Below, piece by piece: positions 9,901-19,992 of a DNA stretch of 64,000 nt; the stretch's first letter is position 1; each line of letters starts with the position of its first letter. Location: assembly GCA_039881145.1 (NCBI GenBank), contig JAYKKI010000039.1, positions 17,304,001 through 17,368,000 on the forward strand, written 5' to 3'. The position numbers and the translations under genes were made by a program. This DNA is from Druceiella hillmani. Taxonomy: Eukaryota; Arthropoda; Insecta; Lepidoptera; Hepialidae. The notes below the pieces were generated by a model. It did no database searches. It worked only from the letters and a program-made list of their open reading frames with translations, and was not told where the DNA came from.

Positions 9901-12394
9901 GGAGCCTCAATTAAATTTTTGTGACATCAAACTTCTGTCAAAGACATGAGGTTTCCGCCTAACACAAAGATTCTTTATGTCTTACTGTTCAGGTAGAGGT
10001 GTTTTCTATACTTGAGTGAGATGCCAAAGCTTAAACATGCTAGAATTTGCTGATTGATTACTCTCTAGTCAGTTTCAATAATATGCGCATAGCATTGATG
10101 CAATTGTTGTTCAGGGACATTGAGGTCTCTCGTACAGATCACTAAGATTGATACAACCATGCTTAAACTTGTAATCGTAGGGCGGGATGGAGCTTCATCC
10201 TAAAATACCAATCAAAATCAATTATAACCTTGTCGTTAACTGAGACCGTAATGAAACCAAAAAAGGTCATAGAACGAAAATTTTCTTTTTGAAAGGTCAT
10301 TGAAAGAAAATTTTCTTTTGGAATGAAAGATTCAATTTTCACATACAATTTTCAAATTGCTATCAATTTTTAAAAACAAATGACGAATTCAAAGAAAACG
10401 CCTCGATGGATTACCAAAGTTCAATTTTCGATATTAGAATTTATTTTTTTTTGTCACTAGTATTTCAAATGGCTGTTTATGAAAACTTTCAAGTATGTTA
10501 TATTACGGATATGATTATGCGTAAATGGCTATTTATGAAACTATTATCAACATCTAATATACAGACTTTTTCATCTGTTCTATTTATCGCTACGTATACA
10601 ATATGTAAATCGTACTATTTTATGACATCTTAAATTTTTTATCCTACAATTAAAATGTTATTTTTATCTCCCTATGGTGCACATATTTTAATGATACTAT
10701 GGCAGGACTATTTTACCAAACGCAAAAGTTACGTCAAATTCAGTACATCTATTTGGGAACTACGTATACACAAATATTAAAAATAATATGCGGTTTGAAT
10801 AGACAACATTTGTAATTACATTAATAAAATGGCAACATAGTTTTTTTGACTTAATGTATTTTTTTTTTTTAAGGATGCGTTAACCATGATGACTTGTATG
10901 ATGCATTGAAAAACAAGCAAATCTTTGCGGCCGGTTTGGATGTAATGACACCCGAACCCTTACCTAAGGATCATCCGTTGACTACATTACCAAATTGTTG
11001 TAAGTTTTTTATATTTTTATTTAATTAAGATGTCATACTAATTTTGTAAATAGGAAAGTTTTGTTTGTTTTTAGGGCTTGACAAAAAATGGCTTATTTCA
11101 TTAATATGATACTTTCACCATTGTATAGCTTAAGCTAATGACTGACATAAGCATTTATTTGATGCGAGCATTAATTTTCACCTAGCCAGTACAGCAAGCC
11201 GAACCACTCGATGCGAGTGTCGAGCGCTTCTCTGCTCAGCTGTCGGTTTGCTAGAGTCTATACACCCAGATCATTCCCGAAAATTAAAGAAAATCGATGC
11301 ACGCGGTCCAGCGGAGCATTCGTAACAAAAATTTATTTACTGCGTGCATATGTTCGATACTTGCAAATGGTCGATACAAGCATTTGCTCGACGTAAATGC
11401 TCATGTCAGTCGTTAGCTTTGAAGTGTGCAGATGAAGGGCTAGGATGCATAATACCTTTTTAATTACCAACAACACTTTAGGTGAAGACAGACATGTACG
11501 AGTATATTACATGAAATATGAGACATGCATTTTTGGATTTGACTTCTAAACTATTATAACTACATTAAAGTTATGTGGGAAGGTATGGTGGATAACACGA
11601 AGGTCTACAATAAAGCTGCGGGATGTATTTGGCTAATTATTATTAATTGTTTCTTATAAACTTATTTATGTTATAAGACTGGATTAACACACCTAAAGAG
11701 ACAATAAGTAACTAAACTATTATTAAATAATAAGCTCAGAGCAGGACACTGACTGACCAGGGTAACCCTTAAAGCAGGTATGTCAATTTTACGCAACATC
11801 GACACTCGCGCCATGTCGATAAAGTAATATGCTACTCCAAAAGTATCCATTTTATTGTACTGAAATTCTTTACTTATGTAACGAAGAAGTGTAGTTTTAA
11901 AATTTTTGAGGTATTTGTACCATACTTAGGTAGCGTAATAAATAATGGAAAAAAAATTTTCCCATTTCCACACAAGGTCCCTTTTGAGTCTGACCAGAAT
12001 CGGGATGAACAGCTAACGGAATAATATTTCTAATACAGGCTTATAAATTGATATAGTTTTGTCACATAATTAAATCTTTCGAAACTATCATACATAACTC
12101 CATATCAATTGCTGACCAGCGCTATGAAGGACAATCTTTGATTGTAGTTATTCTAGAAATGTGCGATTTAGCAGAATGTTAGGATTATATAAAAAGTTCA
12201 ATGTTTCCTTGGAAATATTTAAATTAAGTAGTAAGTTCAATAATTTGAAAAAAAATTTCAAATTAATTTCAGTTATGACACCACACATTGGAAGCGCAAC
12301 CACTAGCACCCGAAACAAAATGGCAGAATTGACAGCACTGAATGCGATACAGGCAATCCGCGATGGAACGCTGTTGACTGAAGTTGATTTATAA
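3639..12394 (+). CDS. GRHPR: GRHPR-like D-2-hydroxyacid dehydrogenase, copy A (exons 4-7; 5' part outside window)
   Basis: C-terminal part of a glyoxylate/hydroxypyruvate reductase-like enzyme, a family that reduces glyoxylate and hydroxypyruvate with NADPH or NADH. Coding is 3639-3802, 5947-6111, 10874-10999 and 12273-12394, joined at GT/AG introns in the same phases as copy B. Visible: the Rossmann motif GLGGIG, the VLVNIGRGG segment with the catalytic Arg, DVMTPEPLP with the catalytic Glu, TPHIGSAT with the catalytic His, and a stop at 12392-12394. No frameshift or internal stop occurs. Exons 1-3 are not found between 1 and 3638, so intron 3 exceeds 3.6 kb. The residues after the second Rossmann strand are YTNHSEK, where copy B has YTGRSEK; this may change cofactor preference. 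The C terminus is shorter than in B. The family call is firm; the exact substrate is inferred. Confidence 0.9.
3865..3916. repeat. perfect 52-bp palindrome
   Basis: Left half actctcagaactaata plus tatatatgta is exactly the reverse complement of the right half, with no spacer. It is followed by a (TA)n run at about 3917-3956. It lies in copy A intron 4, 60 bp after the exon. Confidence 0.9.
4041..4117. repeat. hairpin with 24-bp perfect arms
   Basis: Arms ttacatttaattattgttt(aaaat) at 4041-4064 and the exact reverse complement at 4094-4117, with a 29-base loop, in copy A intron 4. Confidence 0.85.
4466..4876. repeat. two tandem ~209-bp copies
   Basis: The segment containing agtttacagactagcctaa and later cgtacgtcaaatga recurs about 209 bp downstream with scattered substitutions, up to ttaatttccc. 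Local tandem duplication in copy A intron 4. The second copy has a 98-residue open frame with no recognisable domain, taken as chance. Confidence 0.75.
5499..5902. repeat. two tandem 201-bp copies
   Basis: gggccacaaatttac begins each copy (5499 and 5700), and the copies stay alike through tatatcggcacaatgtgca to cgttattctgtatataaat. High similarity suggests a recent duplication. It ends about 45 bp before copy A exon 5. Confidence 0.85.
5947..6111 (+). CDS. GRHPR: copy A exon 5
   Basis: 165 bp, the same length as exon 5 of B. Acceptor atgcag, donor gtatta. It begins inside a Gly codon and encodes [20 protein letters not shown] through [14 protein letters not shown], including the catalytic Arg. 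46 of 56 residues match copy B by hand count. Confidence 0.92.
6388..7037 (+). mobile_element. piggyBac-like element, internally deleted
   Basis: Flanked on both sides by TTAA (6384-6387 and 7038-7041), the piggyBac target duplication. Terminal inverted repeats are ccgttaaagtgcc at the left and the reverse complement of ccgttttagtgcc at the right. From 6617 the + strand reads [13 protein letters not shown] and then, after a frameshift, [20 protein letters not shown]. This acidic, Ser-rich start resembles the N-terminus of piggyBac transposases. The catalytic core is absent, so it cannot move on its own. It lies in copy A intron 5. Confidence 0.8.
7301..7369. repeat. 69-bp hairpin, pre-miRNA size
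   Basis: Arms tttaacacggcatctacata(tttt) and its reverse complement, with one mismatch over 24 bp and a 21-base loop. It lies in copy A intron 5. Could be a MITE relic or a small-RNA hairpin. Confidence 0.7.
7380..10860. other. copy A intron 5, mostly unrecognised
   Basis: A+T-rich intron with no host exon besides those listed. At 8690-8870 is a diverged copy of a dispersed non-coding repeat (gagttaaacttgaaaacc, attgtagacaacatgaaaat). A segment with tatctatctgtctttcttc near 9130 resembles the generic phrase found in many insect repeat elements. 9630-10200 is less A+T-rich and could be old transposon sequence, but I cannot name it. Confidence 0.4.
10874..10999 (+). CDS. GRHPR: copy A exon 6
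   Basis: 126 bp, the same length as exon 6 of B. It follows a run of T ending in aag and is followed by the donor gtaagt. It encodes [20 protein letters not shown] and then [20 protein letters not shown], with the catalytic Glu in the TPEP motif. Confidence 0.92.
11131..11420. mobile_element. MITE with long imperfect terminal inverted repeats
   Basis: About 290 bp. The left end aagctaatgactgacataag is mirrored at the right by catgtcagtcgttagctt; matching continues inward through a second segment around gcatttat. The interior is richer in G+C than its surroundings (for example gcgagtgtcgagcgcttctc). No transposase. The target duplication is unclear, so the superfamily is unassigned. It lies in copy A intron 6. 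Confidence 0.7.
12273..12394 (+). CDS. GRHPR: copy A exon 7 and stop codon
   Basis: Acceptor aatttcag at 12265-12272. It encodes [20 protein letters not shown] through [11 protein letters not shown] and a TAA at 12392-12394. The His of PHIGSAT is the general acid/base of the family. It ends about 11 residues before the end of copy B exon 7. Confidence 0.92.
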
Positions 12395-12471
12395 CCAAGC
12401 GTGATTGAAAATGTTAAATGTTATTTGATTTATAATTCTTGAATGAGAATATTGTAAATAGAAATTATGTT

Positions 12472-12477
12472 AATAAA
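12472..12477 (+). terminator. polyadenylation signal of copy A
   Basis: AATAAA lies 78 bp after the copy A stop codon; a second AATAAA is at 12548-12553. The first is the better candidate by distance. Cleavage sites cannot be fixed without transcript data. Confidence 0.55.
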
Positions 12478-12689
12478 TTATTTGTTTGAGGAAATTGAGT
12501 TATGCCTATTTATATTTTTTTAAGTTGTGCCCTTTTAAATGGAGTTAAATAAAGTATTATTTAATGATATGTCGTAAATGCTCTATTCTTGTGTGATGTA
12601 TGGCCTTTTCTTCTATGTACCAATGTCACATGAAGATTCAATCATCCTTTACATATATTCTTTAGTATTCAAGATGTCTTTTGGTACAA

Positions 12690-14000
12690 TATAGTAAAAC
12701 TCTAATCAACAATTATGGTCAGGACTTGAACCGTGCCTGTGAATTATACAGACGAATGACCAAAAAATCTTTAGCAACCCAACGCACCATAGTATAACAG
12801 GTCAATTTGATGCCTTATCAGGAAATAAAATAAAAATACACATTCAACAAGAAGATGTAAATACAAAAACAAATATGTATTGGTTTACTTTAAATTCAGT
12901 ATTTGTATGTAATGTGAACTGGCATTATAAAGTTCTTAAAATGGTCTACCAGATTTTGTTTTTTCAAGAGTTCTGATCGACTAGTTTTCATACTTTACAT
13001 AGAAATAGTGGTACCTGTTTTGTATTTGCCTTTTCGTGCATCTCGGTATACATTGATAACATTGTTTCTGCTTCTTTGCGTTTTAAAGTTTCTTTCAATC
13101 AGGATTCGACCACACGTTTTCATAGATTTCTTCGTTGACTGTAATTATAATTTCTTCATCACGAAATGTTTTGAAACCTCCATCCTAATTATCACTATTG
13201 TTTCTGTCAATGTTACTTTTTCACCATTCTATTCGTCATTACACTATTGCACAAATCATTATCATTCAAGTCGGACCTGATATTTTTCTTCCATTCGTCT
13301 AGGTTTAGATCTGTACGATCATAACATATTGGCAACTTTGAAATTTTTATCTTTTATGCAACAATATGCTTTGAAATTTAAACATGTTTTACAAAACTCT
13401 TACAGACTTTTTATCATCAGATGAAAACAAACCTTCAATACGAGCTTTAGTACAAAAGCATTTCATCTTTTCAATTATATCCTACTCCATTGGTTGGAGT
13501 AATGGAGCCATATTTGCAGCAAGGAAGAGGCACGTTATTATGCCACCTTCACTTTTCAGTTAGTCTTTTTAAGTCCATTATTATGTTACATTTCCTGTAG
13601 CAACGATATTTCAGTCAAATGACTTCTAACTTGAGGCAGAAATATATAACGGAACCCATAGTAAAAAATATTTTGACGTATCCAAGCACTCTTTTAAAGT
13701 TGTTGCATCACCTGCAAAATTTGTTTTTCCCAAACAAGGGTTAATTTGACCATTTTCTCTATAAAATATTTTCCGGACTCGGCAGTTTCACTAAGTACTT
13801 TACCAATAATATTTATTTACTGAATGCCTTTCTATGCTTACTTTAAAATGAGGATCTTTGTCAAGTGTTTTATTAATTTCAACCGCTTTGCCATTGTCAG
13901 GGGCTCTGAAAGTGAGATTCCTTGATGACACGGTGTTCAGTTGATCAAATTTTGTGGGATTTATGGTTTAATGAGTGTTTTGCATTTTTGATACGTATTG
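12690..14000 (-). mobile_element. degenerate pogo/Tigger-like DNA transposon
   Basis: On the minus strand around 13570-13420 one reads CLFLAANMAPLLQPME and then a stop and IIEKMKCFCTKARI. This resembles the Tigger/pogo DDE segment that ends in a PxxTxxxQPMDQ-like motif followed by MK. Downstream, acidic text such as LNDNDLCNSVM around 13300-13260 and KETLKRKEAETMLSMYTEMH around 13090-13030 fits the usual C-terminal region. The + strand sequence near 12693 (tagtaaaactctaatcaaca) resembles a Tigger-type end. Many stops and frameshifts: dead. The right boundary is uncertain. Confidence 0.55.
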
Positions 14001-15750
14001 TTTAATTTTTTCAGCATCACATAAAACCAATTTTTCTCATAAATTATGTAAGTTAGATAGCTGAACCAAACCTTTTCTGTTAGAAAATGCTTTAAAGAAT
14101 ACTTTACATGTCAACATAACAAACGAACATTAGACCAATATTGCATATATAAAACATTCGTTTATTTTGTAAACCGGGTTAATCTACTTTTTATAAGGAT
14201 AAAGCCACTTATTTCTGAATAAATTATAACAATAAAGTATTTTAAAAGACTGTTGAAAAGCATATTTAGATACAAGCTCAGATAACGATAATCGAAAATG
14301 GCAAAAATATACATTGTGTGACTCATATATTGGATAGTATTTCTCAAACTTACACCAAAAATGAATTAAAAACAGTAGTCACAGGAATAGCTTTAAATGG
14401 TTTGTAATTTCAAACACCGTGTATTCGCTAGCACGAATTCAAATTCTACATCGCTTACCAAGAATTCGCTGGGGCAAATTACAAGCAAATACTAAAATAA
14501 TTCTTATGTCTGTATAATAACATTCATAATTCAAAAACTTACTTGCCGCCGACTGTTACATTTTCATAATGACACATTCAATATATATGAAAGAGACAAA
14601 AAATAATTCGTCTGTTGCTATGTAGAATGCTGAGACGATGCTATGCGACAATGGAAATTTCCAGTGACTCAGTAAGGGGGTTTCTGGAAAGACATGCTGT
14701 CCCCCACTTAGCCATATGCCATGTTTCGATTTATTTAGTTCATTTCACCTTTTTACATTTTCATTGTTTTTAACAAATTATGATATTGACATAATGTAAC
14801 ATTGTTTTAATTGTGAATGTGTAATTTTAATTATTCTTATTATATGTGATGGGACACGTAACGTGGAATAAGTGAATTATGTTTTTTTACTCTATTTACT
14901 ATTAAAAACCAGGTATTCATAATGCCTCTTATAAATTTCACGGCTTCAGAATACACCGACATGGTTTTGATTTGTAGAGAATGTCATAGAAATGCGCTCA
15001 CTATATGAACATATCTAAGACAGATATGAAAACAGCCTTATAACGACAACCGTGTCTTGTTGGTGCTTTAGTGAGGTTAGTAACATAAGCATTGCAATAC
15101 ATGGTGTTTATGTTTTGTTTTAAAATGAGTAATTGGTTATTTCACTATTTTAAAGTATTTATAATAACAAATACTGCTTGGGTTTTCAGTTAAAGTCGAA
15201 CAGTCAAATCCACTGAAGACAATGTGGATTATTAATTGTCATATATCAAAGGTATTGTTATCAGCATGGTATAAGTAAAACTATGAAAAATATTTAATAG
15301 AACCTGCAGAGTATATATACTTATTTTTTATACCCCTGAGTATACATTACCAAAAGTTTAAATTTTTCAAAGTCCGTATCTCTCGAAGAAAACCTCTTTT
15401 AAATAACTAAAATATTATGAAGAGTTTTCCAGCTTGAAATGTGAATAGAAAAGGGTTTGTTAAACTTGTGTAAAAATTATTTTATCTTTTATAGATAGGT
15501 ATGCCATTTGTACTAGATATATAAATAATGTTCTATAATAAAATTAATTACTAATTAAGTTTACTTTCGATGTCTTATTTACGGCTCCTACGATCTGATA
15601 AAACGTAAATGTTATAAAGTAGATATTAACATCTGTTACCATCTACTAATACCCATTTTGTGTGTTTCCAAAACCAAATTAAATATAATTAGGAAACTTC
15701 ATAAGTACTTGAAATTTAAAAAAAATCGATTTTGTATTTTTCATCACTAT
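14001..15750. other. intergenic, nothing recognised
   Basis: A+T-rich sequence without a supportable gene. A short G/C-run hairpin (agggggtttc mirrored by gtccccc) sits near 14676-14713. Confidence 0.4.
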
Positions 15751-15758
15751 GTCCAGCA

Positions 15759-15826
15759 GAATTCAGAGATTCAAACCTAGTATTTCAGAGTTCAGGCTAC
15801 TATTTTACCACTGCGCCAATGAGTCA
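15759..15826 (-). repeat. tRNA-like head of a SINE
   Basis: The minus strand reads a pol III A box (tggcgcagtggt, reverse complement at about 15808-15819) and, about 40 bp on, a B box-like ggtttgaatct (15768-15778). The spacing fits a tRNA-derived promoter. The anticodon arm does not fold cleanly, so this is a SINE head or tRNA pseudogene rather than a working tRNA gene. The sequence beyond it on that strand becomes A/T-rich (aaaaatcgatttt). Confidence 0.6.
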
Positions 15827-15894
15827 CTTGGAGAATCGATAATCTAAAGGTAAATATACTATATACTTTTTTGCTAATTTTTCTAATTAAGTAT

Positions 15895-16165
15895 TCACAA
15901 TTAAATGAAACTGCGTGATGTAGTATTATTTCTACTTTCTTTAATTTCTTTACCACGACCTAGATTTCGTTGTATTACAACATCTTTAGGTGGGATATTA
16001 GCAAAGATTCAATCTTTGCTAATAGCCCACCTAAAGATGTAATACAACGAAACCTAGGTCGTGGTAAAGAAATTAAAGAAAGTAGAAATAATACTACATC
16101 ACGTAGTTTCATTTAATTGTGAATAATGAATTTCTACAAAATTAACGCCAAATATATTCAATATT
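15895..16165 (+). mobile_element. palindromic (foldback) MITE, copy 3, with 8-bp target duplication
   Basis: Same palindrome as copies 1 and 2, from ttcacaattaaatgaaact to the mirror end at 16127, then the family tail to aaatatattcaat. The flanks read attaagta on both sides (15887-15894 and directly after the tail), an 8-bp target site duplication. This fixes the element's ends and would fit a hAT-type transposase acting in trans. Confidence 0.85.
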
Positions 16166-16722
16166 AAGTAATCACTTGATAATACCTAATTTTTATTGGT
16201 GAACACAACTCATGTACTACATAAATACCAAATATCATGTTCTTATCTCAACTATAAGTGGCAAATAAAATGATTACGTAAACGCACAAAATGTTCCAAA
16301 TATTATTTAATATTAATGTTTTAAAATAATTCTCTGAAGAATTAGCTACTCTGTAAGAGTAGCTACAATTAAGTTATATATAAGTAAAATTCATAAAACT
16401 GTTCAGAAATTGTAATTATAAATAGCTTTTTGTAATTATAAATAGCTTGACGATATACTGAATATTATAACGTCTATTTTACTTGCATATATCTTGAATA
16501 TTTAAATAAAGTATGTTAAATATATTTATAAATAAATATGTAAGTATATATAACTCTTTGTGGCCTATCAACTCTATGTGTTTGACACTGACGTATATAC
16601 ATTTTTAAGTTTTTCTAATTCCAATGTGAGATAAAAGGAATGAAATTTCAATGATGTTATTCACCACAAGGTCAGAACACAAATACCTTAAACCTAGAGC
16701 TAGCAACTCTTGGTCATTGTTA

Positions 16723-16815
16723 TAACTTATACGGATTTGATCGGCAATGATGTAATACATGAACACAATATGTGTTCATGTATTACATCATTGCTGACCA
16801 AATCCACATAAGTTA
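16723..16815. repeat. 93-bp near-perfect palindrome
   Basis: 45-bp arms (taacttat, then gcaatgatgtaatacatgaa) around a 3-base centre; four mismatches, all in the outer half. A second acatgaacacaatatgtgt follows at about 16815-16833. Intergenic between copies A and B. Confidence 0.85.
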
Positions 16816-16929
16816 CATGAACACAATATGTGTATAAAATTTACATCAAAACTAGTACGAATTATGTAGAGATCAAGTGAATACCATGTTACTCACTGTT
16901 ATAAAAATAATTCTAGTTTAAAAAAGCAT

Positions 16930-18450
16930 GCTTTTGTGGCAATATGAACTAAAAAGTAAGAAATAATCTTTAAATAAAAAGATTATGGTCAACGGCGAAA
17001 GGATGTTTCTAATGACAAAAAATTAACTTTAATGTAAAAAGGCGCGGGGTGCCCTCGACTTACATTTCCATAATTAGTACCTTTACAAATTGAATGATAA
17101 AAAAATTTATGATAACTGATGTCAAGCTCCCTACCAAAATCATTATATTTAACTTTTTTTTTAAATTTTAGTCCATATTGTTACAGAAGTGTATTTTTTT
17201 AGTTCTTTAAATGATAATTTAATATTTATTAGTCTTAAAAAAGTTTATATTTAAAATTTTTATTTTAAGACTATAAAAGAACTTTTTAGGTTTTTTTACT
17301 ATAATTTTACTTTTTTTATAAGTATTTTATTGTCATCGGTTCTTGATATCTGTGCAAAATTTAAGTAATTGGAAACGGTAGAAAATTTAATTGAAAGATT
17401 CCGTTACATTGTTACATATTTAAAAGTGAAGTTAATAAAAGTGTTTTAAAAAAGGTTTATCGCAATTAATTTAGAAAAATCAATGAAATGTCAATAAAAT
17501 TTTATATTAAAATAAAACTAAATCTTCATACGAATTTTCATCGGGAACTTTCCAACACGATTGGTTTCATCAACACTGACTATTCCTGCAGACGAACCAA
17601 CAACACAGATTTTTATTAAATTCAACCTTGTCGCCGGAGACTCGACAAGCTTATACTCTTTTACATTACTTGTGACTCCAATGTACCACAGAGATCAAAA
17701 AAACTCACATTGGATTTTGTTTCACAACTCTCCTGACCATGATTTCCACATTTTAACAATCACTGACACATATCTACCTTATATCATCGATGGGGGGCTG
17801 CCCTTTACAATGTACTTAATCTGTAAGACTTAGGGAACAGTAAACTAATAAGGGCGATCATTTCCATTTAGATAATCAGTTTCTAAATGAAGCGAAGCAT
17901 GGCTGATGTATTACTGAGGATATTTAAAAAAAATTTATCATACCTGCGGTGACAATGCAAACGTCTTTCATTTTTCGATATTATGGCCAATTTTAGAAAG
18001 CGTCATAATACCAAATGGGGAATTAAAAATAAAAAAAATAACTCAGATAAACCTTGATTTAAAAAGAAAAAATAATTTGTCAATTGATGCTATGGAAAAT
18101 TATTGTGAATACTAATTATTTAATTGTAGACTTCGCTGGCTTTAAAATAAAAAAGTATATTTATTACAAGAATTTAATGTAAAGTTAGATAATAATATGT
18201 AATGAATGATAATAAAAAAATACAAATATACAAAATATTTGTATTTTTTCACTCAAAATACACCCACTGCTGTAGATACATCAAAATCCTTATGCACCAA
18301 ATGTAGTGCGCCAATAGCATTCTGATAACAATGACGGTCGTAAATATTTTTGTCTCATTTAAATATTATCGAAATCTAAACTAATACTCTCGAAAAATCC
18401 AATCGTAATTTTCCTATTGTCCTAATATTTCCTATTATTCTAATAATATT
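16930..18450. other. intergenic, nothing recognised
   Basis: An open frame at 17561-17833 (+) is 90 codons long, in a stretch less A+T-rich than its surroundings, but neither strand gives a family I recognise. The rest is A+T-rich. Confidence 0.35.
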
Positions 18451-18457
18451 GTTATAT

Positions 18458-19072
18458 GAGGTGTGATCAATAAATAATGAGATTTTTTTAATTTGGTGCC
18501 TTTGTAAATCCGATTGTCAAAACTTTTTTTTTCTTGATGGTTGCTGACGTATGTTGATATTTGCAGCCATTTTGAATGTTTACTTCTTTGGCGACAGACG
18601 AGAAGGTTGTACGTGTTATAGTATGCTCCACGATTTGTTACTTCCGAAAAAGATGGATCAAAGAATTTGCATTAAATTTGAAAAGTGGAATGAACTGCAG
18701 CATCGCATTCAAAATTCGAAATAATGCTCCCGCTCACACCTCACTACTTGTTTGTAATTTTTTGGCAAATAACTCAGCCACCGTATTCATTGGACATGAC
18801 CTCCTGCAACTTCTTTCTATTCCCGAGATTAAAGAGAATCATGAAAGAATAATGTTTTGCCGCCATTGGCGAGATAAAAACAGAATCGTTGAAGGAGCTG
18901 AAGGTCATACCGAAAAGTGAGTTCCAGAAGTACTTTCAAAATTGAAAAAAGCACTGGCACAAATGTATTTGTCTGAGGAGGATTACTTTGAAGGGGGCAA
19001 AATTGATATTGACGAATGCATAAAGATTCTTCAAGTAAATTGAAAATTCCCATGATTTTTTGATCACACCTC
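18458..19072 (+). mobile_element. mariner-family element, internally deleted
   Basis: Terminal inverted repeats gaggtgtgatcaa at the left and the reverse complement at the right bound 615 bp, about half of an autonomous mariner. Inside, the + strand reads NNAPAHTSLLVCNFLANNSA, matching the DNAPAHTS motif around the second catalytic Asp of mariner transposases. Farther on come AEGHTEK and EEDYFEGGKIDIDECIKILQ, the usual mariner C-terminus. Frames are interrupted and the N-terminal and central parts are missing. Located 0.8 kb upstream of copy B. Confidence 0.88.
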
Positions 19073-19915
19073 GATTTCGATTGATTGATTTATTTCTAAA
19101 TAATGAAATTAAATTTGAATGAAGTTATCTAGAAAAAAAGAATAAACGTGACGGCATATTAAAAATTGCGCATGGGAGCGGTAGCAGCTAGCGGCGGACG
19201 TAACAATATTTATATTCATTTCCAAAAAAATGCTACAAGAACTGTTTTAACATATTATTTAAGATTTTTTTATTAGGAATTAGGATAAAAAAATTGGGGG
19301 GCGTGATTAAACTTTTGTATGTTTGAAATATAATAGTTTTCGAATATTTTTTATGCCCATTGTTAAGACATATCCACCTACAAAATATTTTGTAAAATTT
19401 TACATGTCACGACTTACAAATAGACGAAACGAAATGATAAAAATTATAACATTTCATATGATATAATCTTTATCATTTCAACGCTATAAAATTTCCAATG
19501 AATATGCGATATTGATAAACTCAAAACATTTTATAATGACTTGTGATATACTCAACCTTCAGACTCAATTCAATCTGACAAACTGAAATAATTGAAAAAA
19601 ATAGTTCGAAAATATTAGTTACAGACAATTATAAATAATGTAAGAACTCTGTTTTGTTAGTAAGTAAAATAACCCAAGTACATCAATTACATTACATAAT
19701 GAAACACATTGAAGGGAAAACTATGTCATTAACATTATAATTAATTTTAATGTAAAGATAAGCCAGTTTTGTTACACATGTTACATGTGGCTTGATAATT
19801 GTTTATCATTTGTTCTACAACAATAAAACTGAACTCTTTTTTTACAACGCTCATTCAAGCTGATGCCCTTCTGCCCAACAGTCATTTCGTGTAACATTTA
19901 AACGTTTTGTTCAAA

Positions 19916-19992
19916 ATGGTGGACAAGAATAAGAAAGTATTAGTGGCTAGTAATGATTTCCCAGAGTGCGGGCTTCAAATGCTCCGTAATAG
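19916..19992 (+). CDS. GRHPR: copy B exon 1 (start codon)
   Basis: Starts at ATG with [20 protein letters not shown] and ends in QMLRN plus two bases of the next codon. Donor gtacgt. 77 bp, identical in length and phase to copy C exon 1. The KKVLV strand is the first beta strand of the family fold, which supports this start. Confidence 0.9.

Noticed and set aside
15759..15826. Functional tRNA gene on the minus strand
   Set aside because: The A and B boxes are present, but the anticodon arm does not form and the B box is altered; a SINE head is more likely.
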